64,000 bases of DNA, taken from contig JADLDO010000039.1 of NCBI GenBank assembly GCA_020846635.1, positions 124,001 to 188,000 of the forward strand. The letters are read 5' to 3'. The notes beneath the pieces are model-generated. The model searched no databases. It had not been told where the DNA came from and saw only the letters and a program-made list of their open reading frames with translations. Source of the DNA: Caldilineaceae bacterium (GTDB lineage Bacteria > Chloroflexota > Anaerolineae > Caldilineales > Caldilineaceae). The position numbers and the translations under genes are program-made. Positions 47,942 through 59,000 of the stretch are shown here, one piece after another; the stretch's first letter is position 1; every line of letters begins with the position of its first letter.

Positions 47942-50900
47942 TTAACGTAAAACCCCATCGGTCGCACAGGATGGCGTGTAATAGGTGCTGGTGCTGGGCA
48001 ATGACTCTCTAGCCTCAGAGCCGTCACCCGCCACCGCGACCAGCACATAGGCGTGGTCGCAAAGCGGCGTATTCTCCTGGTATCCGGTGGCATCCGGGGG
48101 CAGTTCTGCCACCAACACCCGTGTAGCCGCCAGCGGATCGGCGTCGCGCTCGCTGCGATAGAGCCGCAAGGCAGTTGCGCTGCCCGCATAGCTCGACCAG
48201 CGCAGCCACAAGGCCCCATTACCGACCTGAAGATCGCCTGTGAGTCCCTCCACCTGTGGCAGCGGCTCGCGCACTTCGGGCAATGGCGCATCGGGCAGCG
48301 CGGAGACTGCAACGCGTCCATCCGCGGGCGTTATGGGCGTTGTGGGGGTAATGGACGCTGTCCGTATCAACGGCAGCATCAGATCCGGCGACCCCGTACC
48401 CACTTTGAGCCGGAGTGTCACCGCACGCTCACGCGTCTGCGGACAGGGTTCGCCGCGAACCGCCATACGTACGGTATAGGTTCCGTTGCGAAACTGCTGT
48501 TCTGCGCTTTGACCACTGGCAGTTACGCCATTGCCAAAGTCCCATGTGTAGTAGAGCGCGCCGGTTCCTGCTGCGACCTTGCCGGTAAAGTTAACGACCG
48601 TGTCTTGTGCCACATGAAAGTCAAACCCATCGCCCTGCCCGCCCGCAGCCAGGACCGGCAAAGGGCGCACCTCCGGCTGTTCCGGCCAAATACAGGTGAT
48701 GGCACGCACGCGGAAAGGGGGACTGCTGGCAGCGGCGGCGACGCGCTGCACAGGCCCGCTGCCACCCGCCTGTACCACGCGCACCCGGAAGCGCGCATTG
48801 TCACCGATCGCTTGGTCGCGCAGAGCATCCCAAATAAAGGTTCCCTGTATGCCTGAGCCTAGCTCATCCGTAATCGGCGGCAGCGTCACCGTAATCGGTG
48901 TTGCCGTCTTCCACACACCCCCACCATCCAGCGAATATTGGTACTCCACGGCGAGCGATGCCTCGGTCAGCGCGGTCGTACGCACAGCGGGCACATTCGT
49001 TGGGTTATAGATACGGAAGGGAATGGAAATTGGCCCGACATTCGGCCCCGACAGCAGTTCGGCGGACGAAAAGTCATAGGCCGAGGCTGTGCTGCCCGGA
49101 CGACCGAGGTGAACATAGAGCGGCGGGTTGATGAGCGTCGCCACGCCAAAGCCACTGTTGGGCAAATGCGAAGGCACGACGATATTGTTGTCATAGATGC
49201 CATTGAGGCCATTGCCATCCTGGCTGATGGCAAGATCGAGATCGCCATCATTGTCTTTATCACCCCAGGCAACACCCGTCGTGTTTAGGCTTTCGCTGGA
49301 CGACCAGAGCCAGAAGAACTGGGGCAAGCCAGGGGCGCTGTTGCTATTGACATAGATCTGGTCTTTCTCCCCATAATTGCCCACAGCCAAATCCAAATCA
49401 CCATCGTTGTCCCAATCGCCCCAGTCCAGGCTGGTTGTATGGAAGGTCTCCGTCCCCAGCGCCGTACGCGCAACAAAGGTGCGCCCCAGCGGGCTATCGA
49501 CATTTTCATAGAGCAGATTGACCTCGCCCGCCCCGCCCAATACACCAAAATTGCCCACCGCCAGGTCGAGATCGCCATCGCCATCATAATCACCCCAGGC
49601 GACATCACGCGTATGATATTCCTCGGTCGCGCTCCAAAAGAGCGAAAAGGTCGTATCACGGTTGTTGCGATAGATCAGATTGGTTCCCTCGCGCCCGATG
49701 GCAATGTCGGCAAAGCCGTCGCCATCCATATCGCCCCAGGCGATGGCACGCACGCCCATAATCTCGGCGCTCCAGGCAGGAGCGCTGCCCAAGTTGCCTG
49801 TGCCATCATTCAGAAACAGTTCCACCCGTCCAAAGGTGTCAGTGGTCGTCGCCACCAGCAAGTCCAAATCGACATCGCCGTCGGCATCGCCCCACGCCAG
49901 CGCTTTTTCGCCCCCTTGCACACGCGACCAATGCGGAGCCAGGAACTCACCGGCGCGATGCAGACGCTGCTCACTCGTCGAGCCGATCGCAATATCCAGG
50001 TCACGATCACCGTCCGCGTCACCAACCGCCACCGCGTGCGGGCCAAAGCCGCTATAGGCGCGCGCGGCTTCAGGTGGAAACGAGCCTTCTTCATTGTAGT
50101 AAAGCTTGGTATTGAGCGCCGCCGCCCCAGCCGTGGAAGGCCCCGCACCAAAGAGCAGGTCAAGGTCGTCATCACCATCCGCGTCAATCCAGGCCACGCT
50201 GCTTGCGGGTGAGGAGGAACCAAAAGGAGCCACACCCTGCACAGGGTTGAGGGTTGTATTGAGCGGCGGGCGAAAGTTTGAAATGACCAGGCTGGGGCCA
50301 TCGCGGTCGGTCAATGCAAGATCAATGTCACCGTCATTATTCTGATCAATCGCGCGCAGGCTCCACACCTGCCCGCGCACCACATTATCCGTCAGCACAA
50401 AGAAGGGCTGGAAGGAGCTTGAGGTGAAACCGCTCGAATAGGAATAGATAATCGGCGGCGAGTCTGCTACAGCTAGATCGAGTTTCCCATCACCGCTAAA
50501 ATCGCCCCAGTCCAGCGCATAGGGAGTCAAAAAGACGTTGGTACGCAGTGAAATGGGGCGCGCAAAGGCCCCAGCAGGATTGCTGCCCGTCAAATTGCGA
50601 TAGATGCGAACCTCGCGCATCAGCGGGTAGGCCGCGGCCAAGTCCAGATAACCGTCACGATCAAAATCGCCCCAGGCGAAATCATAGGGCAAGAACATTA
50701 CGCCCTCTTCGATAGAGACTGTGCGCTGGGTGGTGAAATTGCCATCTTCATTGACCAAAATCTGCACGCGGTTGGGGAAAAGCCCCATGACCAAATCCAG
50801 GTCGCCGTCATTGTCAAAGTCAACCGGCTTCAACGCTGCCGTAGCCGCGCGTGAAATACAGGTTCCCGGCCCTGTAAATGTCCCCGCACCATCGTTGGTA

Positions 50901-52039
50901 AAGAGCGCGACCGGACAGTCGGGATTGATCGCGTTGGTGCTGGCGATGAGATCGACAGCGCCATCATTATCAAAATCCGCAGCCTCAACACGTACCATCT
51001 GCACAGTCGAGCGAAAGCTGCTGAGTTCGACAAAGCGACGTGTCGTGGCTCCCGTTGCAGAGTCATAACGGTAAATGTAATTCAGTCCAGGCAACTGTGC
51101 CTGGTTGCCCGGCACAGTCCCCTCACCCTCCACCGCGCCCACCGCAATCAATTCGGGAACCCCGTCGCCATTGACATCTGCCCAGCGCACACCATAGGCG
51201 GGGCGGTCGATTGTCCAGAATTGCTCCATTTGACCGGCGCTGTTGCGATAGACCGTTGTGCCCAATGTCGAGCCTAACACCATGTCAAGGTCGCCGTCGC
51301 CGTCGAAATCAGCCCAGTCACTGCTCAACGTGCCGCCCACATCTTCCGAAAACCAGGTGGGGGTATCCGATAAGGTCGTCGTCCCGCCCTGCTCAATCCG
51401 CAGCCGCACATTGAGACGCACTTCATTGCTGGCCTGCGTCTTGAGCAGCGATTGCTCGCGGTAACTGACATAGGCAACATTGGTAAACGCCGCACCATCG
51501 GCCTGGCCGATCACGCGCGCCGTGAACGAGCGTTGCAAGCTGGAATTCGGCGCGATACTGGGCACTTGCCAGCTAATCTGCCGCGTCGTCGTCACCGTCA
51601 GCGTGCCACCCAGTGGCTCTGGGATCTCCTCCGTCTCATTGATCAATTCACAAGGCACTGCATTGTTGGCGTCCAGACAGACCACATTATCCAATACGTT
51701 CTCCGGCAGAACATCTAAAATGAGAATGTCGCGCAATGTATTAGCAGTGTCGTTGTTGACGATAATGGTATAGGCGATGGTATCGCCATTGAAGGCCGTA
51801 TCCCCATTGTCGCCGGTGCTGGCGAGCTTACGCACTGTGACAGTTCCCTGTGCCATCGCAGGTGACGATCCGGCCCACAGCCAAACCAGCGCGCAGATCA
51901 AAAGAATTGGCAAGAGCGCGCCCAACGCGGCCCAACGGGCGCGACAAAGCGCGCCGGATCGAGCAGGAACGGATGGTTGCAGGTCGAGGGCTCTCGATCC
52001 TGTGCGTCGTGTGGGGTCCATGCAGGAATTTTCCGTCAT
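47942..52039 (-). CDS. Secreted FG-GAP/VCBS propeller protein with PKD and FN3-like domains
   Basis: A 1,365-residue protein with a signal segment at about residues 34-64 (ALLPILLICALVWLWAG, AMA-QGT). A DUF11-like domain (residues 65-195) precedes a long FG-GAP/VCBS array of over a dozen units. These carry calcium-binding loops of the form D-D-G-D-L-D, for example WADFDGDGDLDMVLG. After that come an Ig-like region and a PKD domain (YYTWDFGNGVTASGQ) near residues 1150-1230. LMLPLIR follows, then a C-terminal FN3-like domain with paired cysteines (LCDHAYVLVAVAGDG and YYTPSC). FG-GAP propellers bind protein or glycan ligands at cell surfaces. The gene sits 112 bases after the FHA/Ig gene and just before the PD40/DUF11 giant. 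Confidence 0.88.
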   Translation of the reverse strand: MTENSCMDPTRRTGSRALDLQPSVPARSGALCRARWAALGALLPILLICALVWLWAGSSPAMAQGTVTVRKLASTGDNGDTAFNGDTIAYTIIVNNDTANTLRDILILDVLPENVLDNVVCLDANNAVPCELINETEEIPEPLGGTLTVTTTRQISWQVPSIAPNSSLQRSFTARVIGQADGAAFTNVAYVSYREQSLLKTQASNEVRLNVRLRIEQGGTTTLSDTPTWFSEDVGGTLSSDWADFDGDGDLDMVLGSTLGTTVYRNSAGQMEQFWTIDRPAYGVRWADVNGDGVPELIAVGAVEGEGTVPGNQAQLPGLNYIYRYDSATGATTRRFVELSSFRSTVQMVRVEAADFDNDGAVDLIASTNAINPDCPVALFTNDGAGTFTGPGTCISRAATAALKPVDFDNDGDLDLVMGLFPNRVQILVNEDGNFTTQRTVSIEEGVMFLPYDFAWGDFDRDGYLDLAAAYPLMREVRIYRNLTGSNPAGAFARPISLRTNVFLTPYALDWGDFSGDGKLDLAVADSPPIIYSYSSGFTSSSFQPFFVLTDNVVRGQVWSLRAIDQNNDGDIDLALTDRDGPSLVISNFRPPLNTTLNPVQGVAPFGSSSPASSVAWIDADGDDDLDLLFGAGPSTAGAAALNTKLYYNEEGSFPPEAARAYSGFGPHAVAVGDADGDRDLDIAIGSTSEQRLHRAGEFLAPHWSRVQGGEKALAWGDADGDVDLDLLVATTTDTFGRVELFLNDGTGNLGSAPAWSAEIMGVRAIAWGDMDGDGFADIAIGREGTNLIYRNNRDTTFSLFWSATEEYHTRDVAWGDYDGDGDLDLAVGNFGVLGGAGEVNLLYENVDSPLGRTFVARTALGTETFHTTSLDWGDWDNDGDLDLAVGNYGEKDQIYVNSNSAPGLPQFFWLWSSSESLNTTGVAWGDKDNDGDLDLAISQDGNGLNGIYDNNIVVPSHLPNSGFGVATLINPPLYVHLGRPGSTASAYDFSSAELLSGPNVGPISIPFRIYNPTNVPAVRTTALTEASLAVEYQYSLDGGGVWKTATPITVTLPPITDELGSGIQGTFIWDALRDQAIGDNARFRVRVVQAGGSGPVQRVAAAASSPPFRVRAITCIWPEQPEVRPLPVLAAGGQGDGFDFHVAQDTVVNFTGKVAAGTGALYYTWDFGNGVTASGQSAEQQFRNGTYTVRMAVRGEPCPQTRERAVTLRLKVGTGSPDLMLPLIRTASITPTTPITPADGRVAVSALPDAPLPEVREPLPQVEGLTGDLQVGNGALWLRWSSYAGSATALRLYRSERDADPLAATRVLVAELPPDATGYQENTPLCDHAYVLVAVAGDGSEARESLPSTSTYYTPSCATDGVLR

Positions 52040-52151
52040 ACTGGCCTATTGCCTCGGCTCCATGTCCAAACCTGTAGCGGTGCGGGACGCAAAGCGTCTC
52101 ACCCGCGGTCTTCTGCCGCGCTTCATCACGGGGCAATGCCTCAAGAGCAAG

Positions 52152-55100
52152 CTATTCACAAGGGCGTGTATACCAACTGGTGGGGCTGATCTGCGTTTCC
52201 TGAATGCGGTCATCGCCCGTACGGGTGATGTCTTCATAAACGCCAACCACGTAGTATACATGGTTGCAACTGGGCAGACTCGGATCAGTCCACTGCTTGA
52301 CCGTGTTGTCCAATTCAAAGCGATCTGCCACAAGCGAGAAGTTGAAATTGTCAATATTCGCCCGATAGACACGGAAGCCCAAAATCCGTGATTGAGACTC
52401 ACCGGCATAATCCCAAGTGACCGTAGCAGGCGCATCGTTGTTTTCTCCATTGATGCCATTGACATTAAAGGGGGCGGGTGGGGGTGGAATCGCCTGCACA
52501 TTAATCCGAATACGTCGTCCCTCGGTTCCAGAGACGACCAATTGAAAGACCGTACTCTGCGTAATGGTGACCTGGAACTCATCTTCGGGGCTGCGCGCGC
52601 CATAATCGTTGCGCGAATCGGTCAAGCGCACCTCGACCACAGGGTTCTCAATGCGCCACGCCAACCGGATCAGCGTCCCAGCCACAACTTGGTAGGTGGG
52701 GATATTGTCATCAGACGAGATCGGCACGACGACATCCCCATCCTCCACCGCGTTCACCGTAAAGGAGACAATGTTGGGCGTGGGGGTAAAGGTCGGCGTC
52801 GGCGTGTTTGTGGGCAGCGGCGTGGGCGGCGGCGGAACCGTTGGCGTCGGCGTCGGCTCCAAGACCGTCAACTCCTGCGTCATGCTCGTGGCGATCTCCT
52901 CGCCAATATAGACATTCAATTGGAAGACTGTTGTCTGGTTGGCAGGCACACGCAACCTCCCCTGCTTGGGCAAATTGCGCACCGGGCCAAAGTCCGGCCC
53001 CGTAATCTCCACCATCGTCGCATCACCGACCACCGTCCACGTTAGCTCAGGCGCGGTCGATTGCCCGTCGATAGGTTGGCCTTCCGCATCAGTCGCCGAT
53101 GCAGAGAGCGCATCACCGCGCACCACTTCGCGCGGGGTCAGCGTAAAGACCTGGATCACCGGCATTTGTGGCGTGGCAGTCGGCGTGGCCGTGGGCGTGG
53201 GTGTCACAGTCGGCGTCGGCGTGACAACCGGCACAACGCGCGTCGCCATGACAACGACGGTCGCGATGCCGTCATCTACAAGGGCGCGCAGCGTGAACGT
53301 TTCCTGGCTCTTTCCCGGTTCGATGGAAACTTCGTCAAGCCCTTCCAGATTGACCGCACCCGGAACCGGATCGATCACGACACTGTTGGCCCCTTCCACT
53401 GCCCAACTCACCTGTACATTTTGCCCATCCACAATCGGCTTGGGTGAAATATCAAAGAGGCGAACGATGGGCGTGGGAATGGGCGTCATCGTCGGGGTAG
53501 GCGTGGGCGTGGCGGTAGGCGGCAGCGGCGTAATGGTCGGCGTGCCGGTCGGCGGCACAATCTCCACCACGCGCGTTGCTACCGCCCGCACCTGGTTTTC
53601 GCCATCCCCCAATGTCGCCAAGAGGGTGAAGGTCTGCTGTGTTTTTCCTTGCTCCAAGACAACTTCTTCTTGGCCTTGCAGATTGGGCACGCCGCCCGGA
53701 AGCGGATCAATCGTCACCCCGGCGGCCCCAACCACATCCCAGGCGACACGCACAATATCCCCATCAACGACGGGCTTTGGTTCAATATCAAAGATATTGA
53801 TGACCGGTGTGGGCAGGCTCACCACAACCATCTTGGGCATAGAGGCCATTTGCTCATCCCAATAGGGGCTGCGCGCTACAAGTTGATACTGCGTGCTGGT
53901 ATTGAGAGTTTCCTGCATCGAGCCGCGTGCGCTATCAAGCGGGCGCGGGACGCCATTGACCAAAAGTTCATAGTCCTGGGCGCGGGCAACTTGCCAACTG
54001 ATGTTGACCGTTTGTCCCGTAACCAATGTGGTGGGATCCACCTCAAAGACCTCGATCACCGGCTGCACAGGATCAACAATCAGCCCCAGGCGCGCCTCGT
54101 CAAGGCCAAAAGTCTCGCCCACCAAAGGCAGGCGCTCGATCCAGTTGCGAGCCGTCAGCACATAGGTCGCCCGCTCGCGCTGGTTAGCCGCAAAGGTATA
54201 TTGTCGCTGCTGCGAGGGATTTTCAATTGTCGCCACAAATTGCGTTTCGCCACCGACCATCTTTTCAATTGTCAAACTTGCGGCGCGACTTGTATCCCAG
54301 GTCAGCGTCACCTCATTGCCCGCGTCTACCATCGCAGCGGTCAAGGGTGCTGCGACCTCTGCACCCGCCGCGGCCTCCCCTTCGCCGCCGCCACCAGGCC
54401 AGAAACCCTCGAGAAATTTCAATTGTTTCGGCAATTTGGGCAGTTTGGGCAGCTTCAAGCCAAAGATGCTCTTGCCTTGCAGCGCCGCCGCTTGTGCCGC
54501 GGCCCCTTGCGCGGTGACGGACGCCTCAGCCACGCCTGCGCTGGCTGTCGTTTGCACAGCACCCGGCGCAAAATCAAAGTGTTCGATGCGCGGTTGGAAG
54601 GTAACGACGATGATGAGCGCCAGCAAAATTCCCAGTGCCATGATCAACCACGGCCCGACCACAGGCCGGTTGCGAACCTGGGCCAGGACGGAACGAGACG
54701 CCGCTTGCGGTGCCGTGATGGTCGTGGTTAAGGTCAGCGAATGGAGATGCGACCCCGCGCCGATGATGCGATGGTTGCGCGGGGTCGCTGAAATGGGCAC
54801 TTCAAAGCTCTGATTTGGATCCAGGGGGAACTCAACCTGGCGCACAAAACGCGTCGCCTCGGTCGGCGAATCCATCTCGAAGGTGACAAGATTTTCGTCA
54901 TCTGTCCCTTCCAAACGGAAGACCGTCTCGCTGTTGCCCAGATTCCGGATCGGCAATCGTAGCTGTGCCGTACGCCGGAAGTAATTCACCGACTGCTGGC
55001 GCGGGTTCACCTCGCCCACAGAAAACTCATAGTAGGGGTTGATGACCAGCGTGATCGCCCGCTGGGCGCGATGGCCCGGATAGTTGGGCGATGTCACTAC

Positions 55101-56066
55101 AACGGCCAACTGGTGCTCGCCTGCGCGGCTGGTGGGCAGGCGCGGCGGCGTGATGCGAATGTTGATGGATGCGCGGCCACTTTCATACAGATTGACCACG
55201 GCGGGATCAATCGTGACCCAACTCCCGTCGATCCAGCCTTCGATGTGGACTTCAAAGCGCGCGACCAGGCTGCCGCCATTGCTCACTGTCAGTTGCCAAG
55301 CAGCCGTCTCCTCAACGTTGATGACAACCTCACGCGTTGAGATGTCCAACACCACAATTTCGTCAAGGATGTCGGTCAGGGTCTGTACAGGCGCTTGGAC
55401 ACTCTGGCTGCCATTGCTGTCAACGGGTCTGCCCACTGCGGAGGCAATGACCGGCGGCCCATTGACAGCCCGCTCCAAGTTCGCAACGCCACCATCAGGG
55501 CCAACGCTTGTCGTGGCGGTCGCGACCGTTGCCGTTTGCACCGCTGCCACGGCTGCGGGCGCTGCTGCCGCCGGTGTCGTCACTGGTGATGTCACCACCG
55601 GCGGCGTCACCAGTGGCGGTGGCGGCGTGCTGACAAAGGGGGGCGCGGGCGTGGGGGATGGCATCCCGCCCGGAGAAGCGGCAGGGGAAGAAGACGGTAC
55701 AAAGGACGCAGGTGTTACCGGCGCGCTTGACCCAGGAGCCGTACTTCTGGCCCCATTCCCCTCCACTAAAATCACGGCGAAACCGGCGAGAAGAATTGTA
55801 TCCCATGCGTGCAGCGGGTAGGTACGATTAGGCTCCATCGTCAAGCTGCCCATCGTGACATCTACCCCAGGGTGAATGACGGAAACCTGGTAAGGGATCG
55901 AGCGATGATCGATCACAAGATGAAAATCAGCGACACCTTGACCGCTCAGCACCACATCATTTGATGGGTGGCGACCGATGTTGGTAACACCGTCACGTTC
56001 ATCTAGATCGAAAAAGAGCAAGTCTCCGCTAGGGGAGACGACTTCCAGTTGGTCGCCTTGCGCCAT
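52152..56066 (-). CDS. Large FHA-like/Ig membrane protein
   Basis: A 1,304-residue protein with no signal peptide. Residues 1-105 form an FHA-like fold (IGRHPSNDVVL, then GVADFHLVI). A Pro/Ala/Thr linker to about 200 and two Ig-like modules (240-465; RAGEHQLAVVVTSP) follow. A single membrane helix lies at about 469-490 (PWLIMALGILLALIIVV). Just after it is a basic tract KLPKLPKLPKQLK near 535-550. Outside the cell would be several Ig-like domains joined by TPTP linkers and a terminal FN3-like domain ending SPTSWYTRPCE. The FHA keeps Gly-Arg and His but lacks the phosphothreonine-binding Ser, as in YscD-type domains. It follows the VWA gene by 26 bases, so they are co-translated. A structural or anchoring role in the tail-like system is inferred. 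Confidence 0.85.
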   Translation of the reverse strand: MAQGDQLEVVSPSGDLLFFDLDERDGVTNIGRHPSNDVVLSGQGVADFHLVIDHRSIPYQVSVIHPGVDVTMGSLTMEPNRTYPLHAWDTILLAGFAVILVEGNGARSTAPGSSAPVTPASFVPSSSPAASPGGMPSPTPAPPFVSTPPPPLVTPPVVTSPVTTPAAAAPAAVAAVQTATVATATTSVGPDGGVANLERAVNGPPVIASAVGRPVDSNGSQSVQAPVQTLTDILDEIVVLDISTREVVINVEETAAWQLTVSNGGSLVARFEVHIEGWIDGSWVTIDPAVVNLYESGRASINIRITPPRLPTSRAGEHQLAVVVTSPNYPGHRAQRAITLVINPYYEFSVGEVNPRQQSVNYFRRTAQLRLPIRNLGNSETVFRLEGTDDENLVTFEMDSPTEATRFVRQVEFPLDPNQSFEVPISATPRNHRIIGAGSHLHSLTLTTTITAPQAASRSVLAQVRNRPVVGPWLIMALGILLALIIVVTFQPRIEHFDFAPGAVQTTASAGVAEASVTAQGAAAQAAALQGKSIFGLKLPKLPKLPKQLKFLEGFWPGGGGEGEAAAGAEVAAPLTAAMVDAGNEVTLTWDTSRAASLTIEKMVGGETQFVATIENPSQQRQYTFAANQRERATYVLTARNWIERLPLVGETFGLDEARLGLIVDPVQPVIEVFEVDPTTLVTGQTVNISWQVARAQDYELLVNGVPRPLDSARGSMQETLNTSTQYQLVARSPYWDEQMASMPKMVVVSLPTPVINIFDIEPKPVVDGDIVRVAWDVVGAAGVTIDPLPGGVPNLQGQEEVVLEQGKTQQTFTLLATLGDGENQVRAVATRVVEIVPPTGTPTITPLPPTATPTPTPTMTPIPTPIVRLFDISPKPIVDGQNVQVSWAVEGANSVVIDPVPGAVNLEGLDEVSIEPGKSQETFTLRALVDDGIATVVVMATRVVPVVTPTPTVTPTPTATPTATPQMPVIQVFTLTPREVVRGDALSASATDAEGQPIDGQSTAPELTWTVVGDATMVEITGPDFGPVRNLPKQGRLRVPANQTTVFQLNVYIGEEIATSMTQELTVLEPTPTPTVPPPPTPLPTNTPTPTFTPTPNIVSFTVNAVEDGDVVVPISSDDNIPTYQVVAGTLIRLAWRIENPVVEVRLTDSRNDYGARSPEDEFQVTITQSTVFQLVVSGTEGRRIRINVQAIPPPPAPFNVNGINGENNDAPATVTWDYAGESQSRILGFRVYRANIDNFNFSLVADRFELDNTVKQWTDPSLPSCNHVYYVVGVYEDITRTGDDRIQETQISPTSWYTRPCE

Positions 56067-56092
56067 TGTTTTAGTCTACAATCCACCCAAAA

Positions 56093-59000
56093 TTAAAAGA
56101 GCATGCTCGCCAACCACCAAATCACCGTAGCAGCGATCAACAGGACAAGGAGGGCCAAAAACCAGCGCATGATCGACGGAAATTGTGACGAACTTGCCAG
56201 CCGGATACTGCCCTCTTCAACTACGGGCTGCGCGTTCTCCTCGCCCAACGCACGCGAAAGGATACGGAAGGGTTGGTGGGTTCCGCCCGCACGACGCGCC
56301 GCCGCGCCCACCATCACATCAATCGTCACGGTTTCGCCAGGGTTGAGGGGGGGGAGATAGACCCACTGCCGCGGGCCGGCAGATGCAGCCGCGCCATTGG
56401 CTCCATTGCTCCCGTTCGCACCATGCGCGCCCTGTCCCGACAGGTCATAGAGACGATTGGCCGTACGCGATGCACCCGCATAGGCCGCAGCCGCGGTCGC
56501 CGACACCATCCCTCCGGCGCGACTTGCGCCTTGCGCCACGGCACTGCGGGTACTGTCAGAGGTGGCAGCACGCCCCACTTGCCCCGCAGCTTCCTCCGTA
56601 CCTTCGATGACCTGCTGGCCCATCTTCGTCTTGTTCAGTTGATCGACCCGGCGGCGGATCGTCTTGACCCGGTTCGCCATCATCTGCCCACGGCGAATCT
56701 GCATCGCAATCCTGCGTATAGGTCGTCCCAACCCTGGCGGCAAGATCATGGCAGCCATGTTGAGAATATCGGCAATCAAGCGCCCCGTAGTCGAAACTTC
56801 GTCCAACTTATCCGCGAGTTCACCAACTGTTGTGCCAGTCCCGCCTTCGCCACTGCCATCACCGCTCCCCTGTGGCAGCGTTGGCAGTTGCACACCCCCA
56901 AAGCTAGGCCGCGCCGCTTGCCTTGTGCTTACACTCGACGCAGCCGCGCCCTCATCGTTCGTCAGGCGTGCTACAGGGGGCAGCCCCAACACCACACCAT
57001 TCAGGCTAAAACGGAAGTTGAGGATGCCGCCCGCGTCCTCACCCCGCAAAAGATAGCCCGTCGCCACATTGCCCAGATTGGACAAGGTCAGGCGCATCGG
57101 TGTCAGCTTTTGCTCTTGGGCGCTGCGCCGCGCGCTGCCAATGGCAGAGAAGATCAGCAGCAACGCCACCAGCGTGACCAGGCCAATCGCAACCCAGGTA
57201 AAAATCCGTCCCCAGTTGATAGAGGGCAGCGTGGGCATTGCCGGAATCAGAGAGGACGCAGTCGTTGGCGTTGCCTCCGGGGTCGGTGGTGGTGGAGCTA
57301 CCAGCACAAAATCAAACGTGCTGACCGCCTCGTGTCCGGCATCATCACGCGCAATCACCGTAATCGTATGGCTGCCTGCTTCAAATTCGCCGCTGTCGAA
57401 GCTCGCAGAATAAGGGGGCTGCCGGTCCGTGTTGATCAACTCGCGGCCCACATAGAACTCGACAAGCGCTTGACCACTAAAGACCGCGGCCTCGGCGTGG
57501 ATGGTGACTTCATCGCCCACCAGAATATCGCCATCACTGTTGATCGGCGCCAATGACGCCGCGACCGTCACCGGGGCCACGACCACAAAGCTGATCGAGG
57601 CTGTACCCTGGTTGCCTACCGCATCGACAACCTCCGCTTCCACGGTATAATCACCAGGCTCAACCGTGTCGCTGTTCCAGACAATGCTAAAGCTCGTATC
57701 CGCAACCTCGGCCAAAATGTCACCATTCAAGCGATAGACCACCGACACAATGGGGGCAGGGGCATCGGCTTGAGCCGTCAGGTTCATAGCACCGGCAATA
57801 GTCGCCCCCTCGACCACATTGGGGAAGGTTACTGTGATGGGGCGGCTGCGCGCAATGAACTCGCCCGTTGTTTCGGCCTCCATCCCTCCCGCCGCCAGCC
57901 CGACAGTCAAGCTGTGGGGGGCGTCATCCGCCTGGAGTCCAGAAGTGAAATCGAGCCGGTAGCCTTGTTGCAAGAGCAAAATCAACGTTTGCAGCGCCGA
58001 GCGCAGATCCGCTGCGCTGTTGACTGCCACCGAATTACCCCCAGCCAACTGGGCGATGCCTGCCAATGTACCGGCGCTCTGACTGTCCACACCAAAGGCC
58101 AACAGGTGAACCGGCACAGGCTGCGCCTCCAGCGCAGTGATGAGATCAGCCAGCGCAATCTGTCCTGTGTTATCAGTGCCATTGGTCAGCACTATTACAG
58201 CGCGCCGCCCATCCGGTAAGGTACTCGCTAGATTTGCCCCATCGAGCAATGCCTGATGCAGCCCATTGTCGCCACTTGGCACTGTCGCAGTCGTCACTTG
58301 GGTTGTCACCGGGGCAGGCGGCACAGCCTCTACCGCAGCGATCCCACTCTTGAGCAGGTTGGCGTCACCCGTCGCCTGCTGCACCAGTGTTGGCGCAGCG
58401 GCAAAGGTGTAAACCGCCATCTGATCTTGCGGGCGCAAGGCATCCACCAGGCTGTTGGCGGCGTTACGCAGTTGCGCCCAGTCGGCCACAGCCACAGATC
58501 GATCCAAGACCAGCACCAGGTTCAAGGGCTGCGTGGCATCCACACTCACCGCGATCTGCGCTGGCTCGACAGGACGATTGTCCTCAAGTACGGTGAAACT
58601 TTGCGAGTTGAGCCCCACCAGCGGCAGACCGTTGGCCCCAAAGGCGTCCACAAAGGTCGATACGCTGGGAAACAAGCTGTGGTCAACACCCAGCAGATCC
58701 AGCCGCGGCGCAGAGACAGCCACTAACACCTCGACCGTCGCCTCGCCCTGATTACCGGCACTGTCGGTCACAATTGCCGTCAGCAGATGGGGGCCGGGAG
58801 CCAGCGTGCTTGTATCCCACACCACAGGGGTTGCCAGATCGGGGGCTGTGCCGATGCTCACGCCATCCACGCGGAACTCAACGTTGGCGACACTCCCCGG
58901 CTGCGTAGTCGCTGCCGTCAAATTCACCACCCCGGCGACAGGCTGTCCCGCCACCAGGCCCGGAATCTTCACCTCTACCGTGGAAGGGCGCGCGACAAAT

